DNA of 64,000 nt from Paenibacillus lignilyticus. GTDB lineage: Bacteria; Bacillota; Bacilli; Paenibacillales; Paenibacillaceae. The DNA lies in contig NZ_JAGKSP010000012.1 of assembly GCF_017942085.1 (NCBI RefSeq), forward strand, positions 124,001-188,000. The letters are read 5' to 3'. A program made the translations under genes and the position numbers. Position 1 is the stretch's first letter. Every line of letters begins with the position of its first letter. Below are positions 1 to 8,920 of this stretch, piece by piece. The notes beneath the pieces were generated by a model. It saw only the letters and a program-made list of their open reading frames with translations. It did not search any database and was not told the DNA's origin.

Positions 1-398
1 GCAATATGCTTGGAATCGGTAAAATACGCCTTGAACAGCAGCTCCGCTACCTCTGTCCGTTTGCCATGGGCGCCTGCAAAATGAATCAGACGATGCGCAT
101 CCAGCGAATTCGCCGGAATCGCATGCTCGAAGTTAAAGGTAAGCCCCTGCGCTGCGGCTTGCTGCACCAAATTCTCATGAAGCTGGATGGAGCGCTCGCG
201 GCTCACGCCGTATTTGTCCGCTACCAGTCCATACACATCATGCTTCGGATATTTCTCCGCATTCGGATCCAGCTGGAAGCTGCGATAGACAACCTCTACC
301 TGGTCTTTATGCTCGAACTGATCCAGTCCCTTCTCGAAGAGACGCTTGCCGATATAGCAAAACGGACACGCGATGTCCGACCAAATTTCCACTTTCAT
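1..398 (-). CDS. DsbA family oxidoreductase (FrnE-like), partial
   Basis: Thioredoxin-fold disulfide oxidoreductase of the cytoplasmic FrnE/DsbA-like family. The reading frame opens at an ATG at 398 with a GAAGGAGTG ribosome site 10 bases upstream and stays open to the window edge, so about 132 N-terminal residues are visible and the C-terminus is missing. The protein starts MKVEIWSDIACPFCYIGKR, with the CPFC redox motif at residues 10-13, followed by the helical insertion with the FQLDPNA segment typical of this family. No signal peptide is seen, so a cytoplasmic role is likely. The physiological substrate is not known from the sequence. The next gene in the same direction is the AraC-type regulator, about 70 bases upstream. 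Confidence 0.85.
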   Translation of the reverse strand, partial: MKVEIWSDIACPFCYIGKRLFEKGLDQFEHKDQVEVVYRSFQLDPNAEKYPKHDVYGLVADKYGVSRERSIQLHENLVQQAAAQGLTFNFEHAIPANSLDAHRLIHFAGAHGKRTEVAELLFKAYFTDSKHI

Positions 399-471
399 CT
401 TGACTTCACTCCTTCATCTGATAAGCCCATTATAGCCGCTTTGTCAGGTGTAGGACAACGTTTGGAAGCGT

Positions 472-1391
472 TCAACTGTAAGCTTCCCGCCTCCTCCATT
501 CGCTTGGAGGACAGCCGGTTACTTTCCGGAACACATTCGTAAAATGCTGGCTGGTCTTAAATCCGAGCTCGTGCGCAATTTCAATGATGGATAAGCCCGA
601 GTTCAACAGAAGCTCACAGGCTTGTTCAATCCGCACGCGTTCCATGTAGGCAGCAGGCGATTGCCCGAACTGCTCCTGGAATAATTTATAGAAGTGCGAC
701 TCGCTCACTTGAACCGCCTGCGCCATCTCCGCTATGGAGAACCGTTTCTCAGGCGTTTGCTCCAATTGCCGAACGAGCTCAGCCATCTTTCCCCTCCATT
801 CCGGTTCAATCGTCTTCGCCGGAACCGGCTGCAGCAGCCCAAGCAGAATATCCAGCATCCGATGATGAGCATACAGCCTCTTCGCCGGTCCATCCGATTC
901 TAGCGTCGCCTTCAGCCGCGCAAATTGCTCATCCACCCGACATCGGCACGAAATACATGCGGCAGCTGCTGCAGACCGGCTTTGATGAAGTTACGCTCCT
1001 GCTGGCCCAAGTTAAGCCAATCAGAGTCACATGCAGGGTCCGTTATGATAAACCACCAAATGCGGCTGGGTTCGATATGGTTGAATCTGGCCTTATGCAG
1101 CTCTCCCGGAGCTGTGAAGAACCATTGCCCTGCAGTAGTGGGATATTGCACGCCATCTACTTCCCAAGTAACGCTGCCATGCTCCAAATAGACAAATTCA
1201 TAGCCGGTCATGTGACGATGCAAGGTGAGCTGATAGGCCTCCGAATATTTTTGACAGCCCAGCACGATCAGCTCGGGAATAATGCTGGTTCCCACTGCAT
1301 CCATCCCCAGCCTTTCATCATAATCAGGCGGGTAGATCCAGCGCATCGATGTCGGCGATTGTTTCCTTGCCATCCCGCTCCCCCTCTCCAT
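472..1391 (-). pseudogene. AraC-family regulator, split by an apparent frameshift
   Basis: Two overlapping frames together make one AraC-type regulator. The first (1391 to 912) has the N-terminal cupin-like sensor domain (residues about 20-140) and ends shortly after HVFRADVG. The second (936 to 472) opens with GTG and carries the C-terminal double helix-turn-helix domain (SIAEMAQAVQVSESHFYKLF and the second helix pair ending in PPSEWR). A normal family member of about 300 residues would run continuously through 912-936, so a one- or two-base indel near 925-940 is inferred. The alternatives are a sequencing error or two translationally coupled proteins. It is divergent from the desaturase and is probably its regulator. 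Confidence 0.75.
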
Positions 1392-1432
1392 ACTCGCAGA
1401 TGTGTCTAAAACTATTTAATAATTTCTGGAAA

Positions 1433-1442
1433 GCCAGCTGGC
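1433..1442. promoter_or_regulatory. Palindrome in divergent AraC/desaturase intergenic region
   Basis: GCCAGCTGGC is a perfect 10-bp palindrome in the 110-bp gap between the divergent AraC-type gene and the desaturase gene. A regulator site is possible but untested. No convincing -35/-10 pair was identified for either side. Confidence 0.25.
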
Positions 1443-1501
1443 GTTTCATCCCTTACACTTAGAAGCAGCAACGCTATTCTGAGTCAATAAGGGGTAATCA
1501 T

Positions 1502-2593
1502 ATGAGTGAAATCTCCAAACGGGATTACAGCATTCTAGGGCCTGAAAGAGAGAAAGCGATCGCGAAAGGACTGGTATCCGCCGAGTGGTACAAATGTCCC
1601 GTTCCCCGCAAACGCATGAAGGAGCTCATGGTCCGCAGAAACGGTCCGGCGCTTCGAGACACGCTGTTATGGTTCATCTTCCTCGCAGTAACGGGTTATC
1701 TTGCTTATTTATCCTGGGGAACCTGGTGGGCGATTCCCGCATTTGCCCTCTATGGCGTCATTTATTCCACGTCAGCCGTCTCAAAATGGCATGAATCTTG
1801 CCATGGTACGCCTTTCCGAACGTCGTGGATGAATGAAGCCTTATATCAGCTATGCTCCTTCCTCATCCTCATACAAGCGACGAATTACCGCTGGAGTCAT
1901 GTTCGTCATCATACCGATACGATCATTGTCGGCAGCGATCCGGAAATTATGGAGCCGCGTCCCCCGATGTGGAGTAGACTAATCAAGATGATTTTCCGAT
2001 TCGGCGATATCTTCGGTACGTTTAAATCGTTATTCCGCCATGCTTTCGGCCGCCTCACCAATACGGAGAAGGAACTAATCCCTCCAAGCGATTTTCGCTC
2101 TCTGTTCTGGGAAGCACGTATTTTCATTCTCGTTTATGCTGCTATTATCGGGCTGTGTTTCTATACGCAGAGCCTGCTGCCGCTTATGTTCGTCGGTTTG
2201 CCTGCGTTCTACGGCTTCTTCTTGATGACCGCTCTGAACTCCACTCAACATCTTGGCTTATACGAAGACATGCTTGATCACCGGCTATGCGTGCGCACGT
2301 TCTATACGAACCCTATCATTCGGTTTCTGTATACCAACATGAACTACCATATGGAGCATCATATGTTCCCGATGGTACCGTATTATAACTTGCCTGCCCT
2401 GCATCAAGAGATCAAGGAGGATTGTCCGGCCGCCGCGTCAAGCTTCACGGCCGCACTGCGCGAAACGGTTGCCGCCCTATGGCATGCACGGAAAGATCCG
2501 ACGTACGTCGTACCTAAATACCGCATATTTGCCGAGAACATCGCGCAATCCCATTCGACCAACCACTATGCAAGAGTAGGAGATCCATCATGA
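1502..2593 (+). CDS. Membrane fatty acid desaturase family protein
   Basis: Di-iron membrane desaturase/hydroxylase of 363 residues. The three histidine boxes are visible: HESCH at 97-101, HVRHH at 133-137 and HMEHH at 283-287. Hydrophobic segments lie around residues 53-90, 112-128 and 204-245. The start ATG follows AAGGGG at good spacing. The stop TGA overlaps the ATG of the next gene (ATGA), which encodes a MocE-type Rieske ferredoxin, the likely electron donor. The substrate (acyl lipid or a small molecule) cannot be told from sequence. The pairing with a MocE-like protein resembles catabolic oxygenase pairs as much as lipid desaturases. Confidence 0.88.
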   Translation: MSEISKRDYSILGPEREKAIAKGLVSAEWYKCPVPRKRMKELMVRRNGPALRDTLLWFIFLAVTGYLAYLSWGTWWAIPAFALYGVIYSTSAVSKWHESCHGTPFRTSWMNEALYQLCSFLILIQATNYRWSHVRHHTDTIIVGSDPEIMEPRPPMWSRLIKMIFRFGDIFGTFKSLFRHAFGRLTNTEKELIPPSDFRSLFWEARIFILVYAAIIGLCFYTQSLLPLMFVGLPAFYGFFLMTALNSTQHLGLYEDMLDHRLCVRTFYTNPIIRFLYTNMNYHMEHHMFPMVPYYNLPALHQEIKEDCPAAASSFTAALRETVAALWHARKDPTYVVPKYRIFAENIAQSHSTNHYARVGDPS

Positions 2594-2914
2594 CAACTTT
2601 ACTGGCTTGGATTGAAGTTTGCAGCAGCTCCGACATCGACACAGAGGATGTTATCCGCTTCGATTATGGCGAACGCACCTATGCCATCTATAGATCCGCA
2701 AGAAGGCGACTTCTACGCAACGGACGGCTATTGCACGCATGAGAAAGTCCACCTCGAAGGCGGTCTTGTCATGGGCAGCACCATTGAGTGTCCCAAGCAT
2801 AACGGCCGGTTTGATATTGCGACCGGCGAACCGGTTCGCAAGCCGGCATGCAAAGCGCTCCAAACCTACCCCGTGAAAGTCCAAAACGACAAAGTTTATA
2901 TCCAACTGGACTAG
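2590..2914 (+). pseudogene. MocE-type Rieske [2Fe-2S] ferredoxin, frameshifted
   Basis: Rieske ferredoxin expected to feed electrons to the preceding desaturase. From the ATG at 2590, overlapping the desaturase stop, the frame reads MTTLLAWIEVCSSSDIDTED through YAIYRS, the expected MocE-family N-terminus. It then goes out of frame and stops about 20 codons later. The +1 frame picks up exactly there with PQEGDFYATDGYCTHEKVHL and contains both Rieske ligand pairs: C-T-H and C-P-K-H. The break lies at about 2691-2700. A one-base gain or two-base loss explains it, so it is either a real inactivation or an assembly error. An internal ATG at 2612 also opens the second frame, but that would drop the true N-terminal strand. 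Confidence 0.8.
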
Positions 2915-2937
2915 CGCGTGGTCGCTAGACAAAGAGA

Positions 2938-2989
2938 AATGTACGTGATGAAGGACGCAGCTAACGTCCTTTATCACGTACATTTTTTT
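2938..2989 (+). terminator. Intrinsic terminator after desaturase/ferredoxin
   Basis: Long stem of about 20 bp (ATGTACGTGAT...ATCACGTACAT around AAGGACG/CGTCCTT) with a CAGCTAA loop, followed by seven T. It closes the desaturase operon and also lies 20 bases past the stop of the convergent DUF5054 gene. Confidence 0.9.
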
Positions 2990-3008
2990 ATGCCATCGTA
3001 GACATTGA

Positions 3009-5141
3009 TTATCTTACTGCTTCCGAAACTGCAGCGCCGTTCCCATTTGAATGCAACTTGATCGCGAATCTAAACTTAGTATTCTCCTCGTACCACATGC
3101 GGAAATTCGTGCCCCAAACATTATTGTGCAGATTAAAATGCATCCCGCCATCTAATGGAGCGAAGGTTTGATCGAATTGAAGCATTCTCTTCTCGCCCGG
3201 AGACAGCACCGGAGCATCCAACGTTTCCACGTGGACCCTCCCATCGCTTCCGTGGTAATGCACGCCTGAATGAACGGCATGAAGGCTGCGGTTGCCGTTC
3301 TTAACAACCTCGAGCGGCGAAACACGTTCCCCCAGCTTATCCATCCTCCAAAGGTTCGGATTATCTACCTTCAAAGCAAAGGAGAACCAGCTCGCCTCCG
3401 GCAGTCGGTAGGCTTGTTTATCGAACCAGCTTAATTCGACCTCGATTGTTTTCTCCTGTTTGAAGAACCGATACAGAATCCGAAGCTTCTTGGGAGCGCC
3501 ATGTGTCTGCGAGGCTTCTTGGCTCATAGTAAGCTGCAAACTGACTTCGTCATATTGCTCGTCTTCCCGGACAACCGCATGACTGATTCGCGGTACAAAT
3601 CGCTTATGTTCCGGTCTGGGCTCCGCAAACTCCATGCCCGGCTTGCCGAAGTCGGGCTCCGACCAGAAATACGTTTCAGCCCAATTCACAACGTAATCTC
3701 TATACCAATTTTGGTAGTGATCCATGCCAAACGTTTCATATTCGAATACGCCTAACCGATGCTGATCGTCAGCCCAAACTTTGCCCCGCTCGTCAACAAG
3801 CCTATTTATCGATCCGTCGATTCCAAAATCGACACTGAAGCAGCCTAAAAGCAGCTGCTGTCCCAAGGTGAATTCACGTCCATTCGCACGATCCGACCCA
3901 TCTGGAGATAACATCGTCAGCGCCTGGTGTGCCTCGTTTTGCAGGTCTGACGATAACATCGATATCGCCTGATTGATGTAATTCCGTTGTTCATGCCATG
4001 AGCTTTCAAGCAGGCTGAAGCTTTTCCCCGAAGCAGCTTCGAACTTCTCCGAGTGGTCGCCGCCATAAATGCCGAAATAGCCATAACGAGGATGGATGGC
4101 ATCCTTCGCGACGACATCGGCTTGCCTTGCCGCATGGAAGTCAGGGACCGAATAATGCTTGAAATCGGTCAAATGTGTCTTCTCGTCCATCCCCCATGTA
4201 TGTTCGGGTATGAGCATGAGCTGATCGCAGAAGTCTGCATATTGCCGGCTGCTTGCATCCAGTCGGCCTTCTTCCACCCACTTGCTCCGCAGCTTCAAGA
4301 GCTCTCGATAGTGGGCGATTTTCAGCGGATCGGAGGCTGCTCCGTGGATCCATGAATCGCCAATTTCCTCGGTAATGACCGGGAATTGATCTTTCATCGC
4401 AACCAGTTTCTCGGCGAATGCATCCATTGTCGAGGCTTCTATCATTGCTCCCGGGAATTGTTCGGCAAGCTGCGCGAACTGCTTCCGAATATCGGCTGCC
4501 TTCGGCGGCCCCATATTATCGTTCGTATGCGCGAACACAAGCACTTCATCCAAACCGTCGATTAATGTGATATTGCCGTAACTGCCGGCATAGTTAACGA
4601 CGATTTCCGATCCGTCTTGTGCTCGCCATACGAATACATCCGGAACGTTCGGCTTCGTCGAAGCATAGTTAACGCCAAGGTGCAAGTATTGGATACCGTA
4701 CTTCGCCATATAGGGAACCATGCCGATCGTATGCCCGGGTACGTCCGTCATCTTTGCCGCGATCGTACGTTTGCCATACTTCTCATCCAGCCGGCGCGCG
4801 ATCGACAAACCATGCTCGAATAATGCCGGATCCATTAATTCCGTGTGCGTCGTAAACGGTAGTCCGTGCCAAACGATACTGCCCGCGGCAATCCCATCTT
4901 CCATGCGTTTTTTCTGCTCTGGATCAGCCGTTTTCAGAAATTCATGAATAAGCCAAGAGCCGGTTGTCCAAACAAACCTTTCCTTGCCTTGTTCGCGATT
5001 GAATTCGTCAGCCAGATCGAGCGCTTGAGGAATAAAGGAATGAAAATATTGATCCACGACATGGCTTGCCAAATCCGTAAACCCGATATCCAGATGCGTC
5101 TTAAAGACAACATGAACTTTACGTATGTTGTTCATCCCCAT
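3009..5141 (-). CDS. DUF5054 protein, GH38-type alpha-mannosidase-like
   Basis: 710-residue protein with the glycoside hydrolase 38-type N-terminal fold. HVVFKTHLDIGFTD (residues 10-23) holds the H-x-D metal-binding pair typical of GH38 alpha-mannosidases. The motifs MTDVPGHT and WGMDEKTHL resemble DUF5054 family members, for which no activity is established to my knowledge. No signal peptide is seen, so it probably acts in the cytoplasm on imported oligosaccharide. The start ATG follows AGGAGG; a second ATG lies two codons on. It is the last gene of a leftward cluster with two ABC permeases, a binding lipoprotein and a two-component system, which points to processing of the transported sugar. 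The exact substrate is unknown. Confidence 0.85.
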   Translation of the reverse strand: MGMNNIRKVHVVFKTHLDIGFTDLASHVVDQYFHSFIPQALDLADEFNREQGKERFVWTTGSWLIHEFLKTADPEQKKRMEDGIAAGSIVWHGLPFTTHTELMDPALFEHGLSIARRLDEKYGKRTIAAKMTDVPGHTIGMVPYMAKYGIQYLHLGVNYASTKPNVPDVFVWRAQDGSEIVVNYAGSYGNITLIDGLDEVLVFAHTNDNMGPPKAADIRKQFAQLAEQFPGAMIEASTMDAFAEKLVAMKDQFPVITEEIGDSWIHGAASDPLKIAHYRELLKLRSKWVEEGRLDASSRQYADFCDQLMLIPEHTWGMDEKTHLTDFKHYSVPDFHAARQADVVAKDAIHPRYGYFGIYGGDHSEKFEAASGKSFSLLESSWHEQRNYINQAISMLSSDLQNEAHQALTMLSPDGSDRANGREFTLGQQLLLGCFSVDFGIDGSINRLVDERGKVWADDQHRLGVFEYETFGMDHYQNWYRDYVVNWAETYFWSEPDFGKPGMEFAEPRPEHKRFVPRISHAVVREDEQYDEVSLQLTMSQEASQTHGAPKKLRILYRFFKQEKTIEVELSWFDKQAYRLPEASWFSFALKVDNPNLWRMDKLGERVSPLEVVKNGNRSLHAVHSGVHYHGSDGRVHVETLDAPVLSPGEKRMLQFDQTFAPLDGGMHFNLHNNVWGTNFRMWYEENTKFRFAIKLHSNGNGAAVSEAVR

Positions 5142-5153
5142 CGTACCTCCTAT

Positions 5154-6047
5154 TTATTCTTTGACAGATCCAAGCACGATGCCGTGGACAAAATATTTCT
5201 GAAGAAACGGATAGATCGCCAGCAGCGGAATCATCGCCACGATCAGCTTCGCCGAATTGAGCGTCTTGTCGGATGCCTTCGATAGCTCAATTAATTGATC
5301 CGTCGTCAGCGATTTCATCAACTCCGGATCAATCCGTACGACAAGCTGTTGAATGTAGGTCTGCAGCGGATAGAGAGACGGCTTGTTCATGTAGATGAGT
5401 CCGTCGAAGAAGGAATTCCAATGGCCGACAATGCTGAATAGCGTTACAGTCGCCAAGGCCGGCATCGATACGGGAATAAAGATACTCACTAGCGTACGCC
5501 ACGGACCGGAACCGTCAACGATTGCCGCTTCTTCCAGCTCTTTAGGTAAATTTCTAAAGAAATTCATAATGAGAATGACATTAAAGATGGGCACTGCACC
5601 CGGCAAAACGAGCGACCATAGCGTGTTCTGCAGATTCAGTTCCGTCACTGTCATATACAGCGGAATGAGTCCGCCGGAGAAAAGCATGCAGAACACCAGA
5701 TACCACATATAAATTTTTCTGCCCGGAAACATCTTGTTATCTCTTGCTAACGGATAAGCCATGATAACGGTCAGTACGAAGTTGATCACACCGCCAAGCA
5801 GCACTCGTTTTACGGAAATGTAGAAGGCTGCAAAAAATTTATGATCCTCCAAAATAATTTTATACGAGGTTAAATTGAAGCCAACAGGCCAGGCAAATAC
5901 TCTACCGGCATTTACAGCAGCTTTGTCACTGAAGGACAGCGCAATCGTATACCAGAGCGGGAACAACGAAATGCACGCAATAATGATCAAAGCCAAATAG
6001 ATAAACATATCAACGCTGCGGCTGCTCCACGATTTTGAAAGAACCAT
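5154..6047 (-). CDS. Carbohydrate ABC transporter permease (YtcP/LplC type)
   Basis: Inner permease subunit of the MalG-like family, 297 residues from the ATG at 6047. That start was chosen because AAGGGG lies 8 bases before it and the length then matches YtcP-type proteins. The frame is open further upstream to 6086, inside the preceding gene. Six transmembrane segments are expected. The EAA loop that contacts the ATPase reads EEAAIVDGSGPWRTLVSI, with the expected G. No ATPase gene is in the cluster, as is usual for this class, which commonly uses a shared MsmX-type ATPase (family knowledge). It lies 16 bases downstream of the partner permease and 12 before the DUF5054 gene. Confidence 0.9.
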   Translation of the reverse strand: MVLSKSWSSRSVDMFIYLALIIIACISLFPLWYTIALSFSDKAAVNAGRVFAWPVGFNLTSYKIILEDHKFFAAFYISVKRVLLGGVINFVLTVIMAYPLARDNKMFPGRKIYMWYLVFCMLFSGGLIPLYMTVTELNLQNTLWSLVLPGAVPIFNVILIMNFFRNLPKELEEAAIVDGSGPWRTLVSIFIPVSMPALATVTLFSIVGHWNSFFDGLIYMNKPSLYPLQTYIQQLVVRIDPELMKSLTTDQLIELSKASDKTLNSAKLIVAMIPLLAIYPFLQKYFVHGIVLGSVKE

Positions 6048-6063
6048 GCCCAGACCCCTTTTC

Positions 6064-6954
6064 TTAGAAGATGCGATAGTTGGCAAACTTGTCGGCCATT
6101 TTATTAGAGAGCGCGATCAATATTATAGCGATCACAGACTTCATTAGCCCGACAGAGGTGGCAAGTCCGTATTGTTGATCCACGAGGCCCATGCGGTATA
6201 CGTACGTATCGATAATATCGCCGGACGAGTAAACGAGCGGATTGTACAGATTAAACACTTGATCGAAGCCGGCGTTCAAAATATTACCTAGGCTAAGTGT
6301 CGATAGCAGCACGATAGTAGGCATAATGCCGGGAATCGTGACATGCCATAGCTTGCGGAACCTGGATGCGCCATCGATCTCAGCTGCTTCGTAGAGCGAA
6401 GGATTAATGCCTGCAAGCGCAGCCAAATAGACAACAGCGCTGAAACCAAATTCCTTCAGCACATCGCTCCAAACGATAATATGACGAAAATATTGATTGC
6501 TGGCGAGGAACATAATAGGCTCCATGTGAAAAAATCCAGTAATCTGGTTGACGATTCCGTCTATAGAAAGCATCGCAATCAGTATGCCGGATAGAATTAC
6601 CCAGGACATAAAGTGCGGCAAATATACGATAGTTTGAACTAACCGTTTGAACGCGCGCGCTCTAATTTCATGCAGCAGCAAGGCGAACGTAATTGGAATA
6701 ATAATGCCCAGAACAATCTTCATTGAAGCGATAACTAATGTATTGATGAACACCTGTCTACTGCCCGGAAGCTGAAGCATGAATGTAAAGTTATCCAATC
6801 CGACCCATGTCTGCTCAAAGATCGGAATACCCGGTATAAAATCCTGAAACGCAATAACGGTACCAAACAGTGGAATCGTACTGAAAATGATGAGCAGCAC
6901 GATGCCCGGAAGCAGCATCAGGTGATAGTTTAGCAGCCATTTTTTCGATATCAT
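6064..6954 (-). CDS. Carbohydrate ABC transporter permease (LplB type)
   Basis: Inner permease subunit of the MalF-like LplB family, 296 residues from the ATG at 6954. This start has AGGTGG eight bases upstream; the open frame extends 18 codons further, which is unlikely to be used. The protein begins MISKKWLLNYHLMLLPGIVL with a clear first membrane segment. The EAA loop is present as YEAAEIDGASRFRKLWHVTI. It forms a heterodimer with the adjacent permease and takes substrate from the upstream lipoprotein. The substrate is probably a complex oligosaccharide, judged from the DUF5054 enzyme next door. Confidence 0.9.
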   Translation of the reverse strand: MISKKWLLNYHLMLLPGIVLLIIFSTIPLFGTVIAFQDFIPGIPIFEQTWVGLDNFTFMLQLPGSRQVFINTLVIASMKIVLGIIIPITFALLLHEIRARAFKRLVQTIVYLPHFMSWVILSGILIAMLSIDGIVNQITGFFHMEPIMFLASNQYFRHIIVWSDVLKEFGFSAVVYLAALAGINPSLYEAAEIDGASRFRKLWHVTIPGIMPTIVLLSTLSLGNILNAGFDQVFNLYNPLVYSSGDIIDTYVYRMGLVDQQYGLATSVGLMKSVIAIILIALSNKMADKFANYRIF

Positions 6955-7026
6955 CGGTGTTCCACCTGTCCTATGGAATGATATAAGGGAAGCGCCAGCA
7001 TTTCGCATTGGCGCTTCCCCATCTTA

Positions 7027-8736
7027 CTATTTGCTTATTTCTTCTTTCACTTCTTCGCTAATACGTTTACCGCCAAGCGTATTCCATTGCTCTACGAACT
7101 TATCGAAGCTGTCTAGAGGCTGCTCGCCCATAATGATCTTCAGGAACGTTTCGTTCTCGAGCTTCTCCAGAATGGACCACTTCGTTTGCATCGACTTTGT
7201 TTTTCCGAAGTACAGGTTATTAGAGAATACGACATTGTCGGCATTCATAAGCTTTGCGCCTTCGAATCTTGCCGTAGCGTTGGCCCAAGCGGCCAAATCC
7301 TTCTTCGGATTAGCTTGATTTGTAAAGTAATCCTTGTACCAGCCTTTAAGCTCCGTATCCAATGTCGAATCGTCTTTTGCGTCTACGGCAGCTTGAGCCT
7401 GCGCATGCGTATCGTATACTGTGGTTTCTGGGCCAACTTGAAGCGAGAATGGCCACAGCTCCCATTTCTGCTGAACGGCAGGTTGATCCTTATACAGTTC
7501 AGCCGCCTCCGGGTCAATCTTACGAATACCGTTATATTCCACATTCAGTACGCGCACTACCGCTTCCGGATGCTCATAGCCTTTTCTTACGACAAGGTAT
7601 TGACCTGTTGGATCCTGGTCAACCGTATTGAACTTGCCTTCGCTATCAAGAGGAGCGATAAACGGCTTCCATTCCGCTTTCGGATCATTTTTGACCGAGT
7701 CGTTCAGCGGCCAGTAGGAAATCCACCATGGCCCAAAGACGATACCGACTTGGTTGTTAGCTACAACTTCAGCCGGATCTTTACGGATCGCGAACTCTTT
7801 GTCGATTAAGCCTTGCTTATACATTTCACTCAATTTGCCGAGTGCCGTCTTCATCTCAGGCAATGTCGAGCTGTACACGACGTTGCCTGCAGCGTCCTTC
7901 AGCCATTGGCCTTTAAACGCGTGGAATGTGCTCATAATGGGGTCGAAGCCGGAGAAGTTATTCCAGCCGGCAAGCGAAGGAACACCGCTAATGCCAAGCG
8001 TTTTACCATTGCCGGCAGCATCGTTATCGATAAATGTTTTAGCTACCGACATCAGCTCGTCAACTGTCTTAGGCGCTTGCAAGTTATATTTGTCCAGCCA
8101 GTCCTGGCGAACCCACATAATATTGTATTGCTGGCCGATATTCGTATTTGGAAGCGCCATCAATTTACCGTCGAATGTCGCTCTTTTTAGCACGCGCTCG
8201 CCATAGGAATCGTAGTAGCCTTTAATGAGAGGGCTGATGTTGCTGTTATAAGCGTCCGTCAAATCTTCAATAAGATCGGCTGCTACGAGCTGCTTGAGCT
8301 GCTGCTCATTCACGAGGAATGCATCGGGCAAATCTCGGCTCGCCATGGATACACCAAGCTTCTGCTCGTAAGCTTCAGGCGTTTCCACCTGCCATGCATG
8401 CGTCACCTTCACGTTCAATTTCTTATCGACCCAGCGAGTGAACTCGTTGTCTTCAACCGTATCACCGTTTTGGAAGGTGACATTTTTGGAGTTAATCGCT
8501 TTCGCAATTGAAAGTGAAATAGGTTGATCGAATTTACCGAACGGGTCTGGCTGCGCTGCGTCCGACGCAGTATTCGTTGCCGTATCCGCCCCGGCATTCG
8601 TTGAGGAATTGGCTGTGTTGGTATTTTTGCTGCCATCTGAGTTGCTTGCGTTGTTCCCGCTATTGCCTCCGCAAGCGCTTACCAAAAGCATTAGCGATAC
8701 TAAACTGAGTGCTGCCCATCTGCTCTTGCCCTTCAT
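7027..8736 (-). CDS. Extracellular solute-binding lipoprotein (LplA-like)
   Basis: Sugar-binding component of the ABC importer, 569 residues. A lipoprotein signal peptide is visible: MKGKSRWAA, then a hydrophobic run and lipobox VSAC with Cys22 as the lipidated residue. It is followed by a flexible Gly/Ser/Asn/Thr-rich linker (residues 23-60), which suits a lipid-anchored protein. The rest fits the large type-1 binding proteins of the LplA class. The ATG follows GGGGG at 7 bases. It is the first gene of the transport unit and has a direct-repeat site for the neighbouring response regulator upstream, so it is probably the regulated promoter of the operon. Confidence 0.9.
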   Translation of the reverse strand: MKGKSRWAALSLVSLMLLVSACGGNSGNNASNSDGSKNTNTANSSTNAGADTATNTASDAAQPDPFGKFDQPISLSIAKAINSKNVTFQNGDTVEDNEFTRWVDKKLNVKVTHAWQVETPEAYEQKLGVSMASRDLPDAFLVNEQQLKQLVAADLIEDLTDAYNSNISPLIKGYYDSYGERVLKRATFDGKLMALPNTNIGQQYNIMWVRQDWLDKYNLQAPKTVDELMSVAKTFIDNDAAGNGKTLGISGVPSLAGWNNFSGFDPIMSTFHAFKGQWLKDAAGNVVYSSTLPEMKTALGKLSEMYKQGLIDKEFAIRKDPAEVVANNQVGIVFGPWWISYWPLNDSVKNDPKAEWKPFIAPLDSEGKFNTVDQDPTGQYLVVRKGYEHPEAVVRVLNVEYNGIRKIDPEAAELYKDQPAVQQKWELWPFSLQVGPETTVYDTHAQAQAAVDAKDDSTLDTELKGWYKDYFTNQANPKKDLAAWANATARFEGAKLMNADNVVFSNNLYFGKTKSMQTKWSILEKLENETFLKIIMGEQPLDSFDKFVEQWNTLGGKRISEEVKEEISK

Positions 8737-8868
8737 CTTTCATCCCCCTTGATGATCTATATCACTACGTCTTTATCTTACCTTTGGCAGGGCAAATAAA
8801 GTGAGAGAAGCCTGCTGTTGCTGGTTAGAATTTGGTTCGTCATTCGCTGAGGTTGAACACGGATAATC

Positions 8869-8903
8869 TCATTTTCTCACCTGTTGTAACCATTTTCGCA
8901 CCT
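8869..8903 (-). promoter_or_regulatory. Direct-repeat site for the YesN-type regulator (putative)
   Basis: On the minus strand AGGTGCGAAAATGG and AGGTGAGAAAATGA occur exactly 21 bp apart start to start, matching at 12 of 14 positions. They lie about 130-170 bp before the lipoprotein start codon. Two in-phase direct repeats at two helical turns are the usual binding arrangement for AraC-type proteins. The adjacent response regulator is the natural candidate (inference). Confidence 0.6.
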
Positions 8904-8920
8904 ATCTTGTACCCGAAGCG

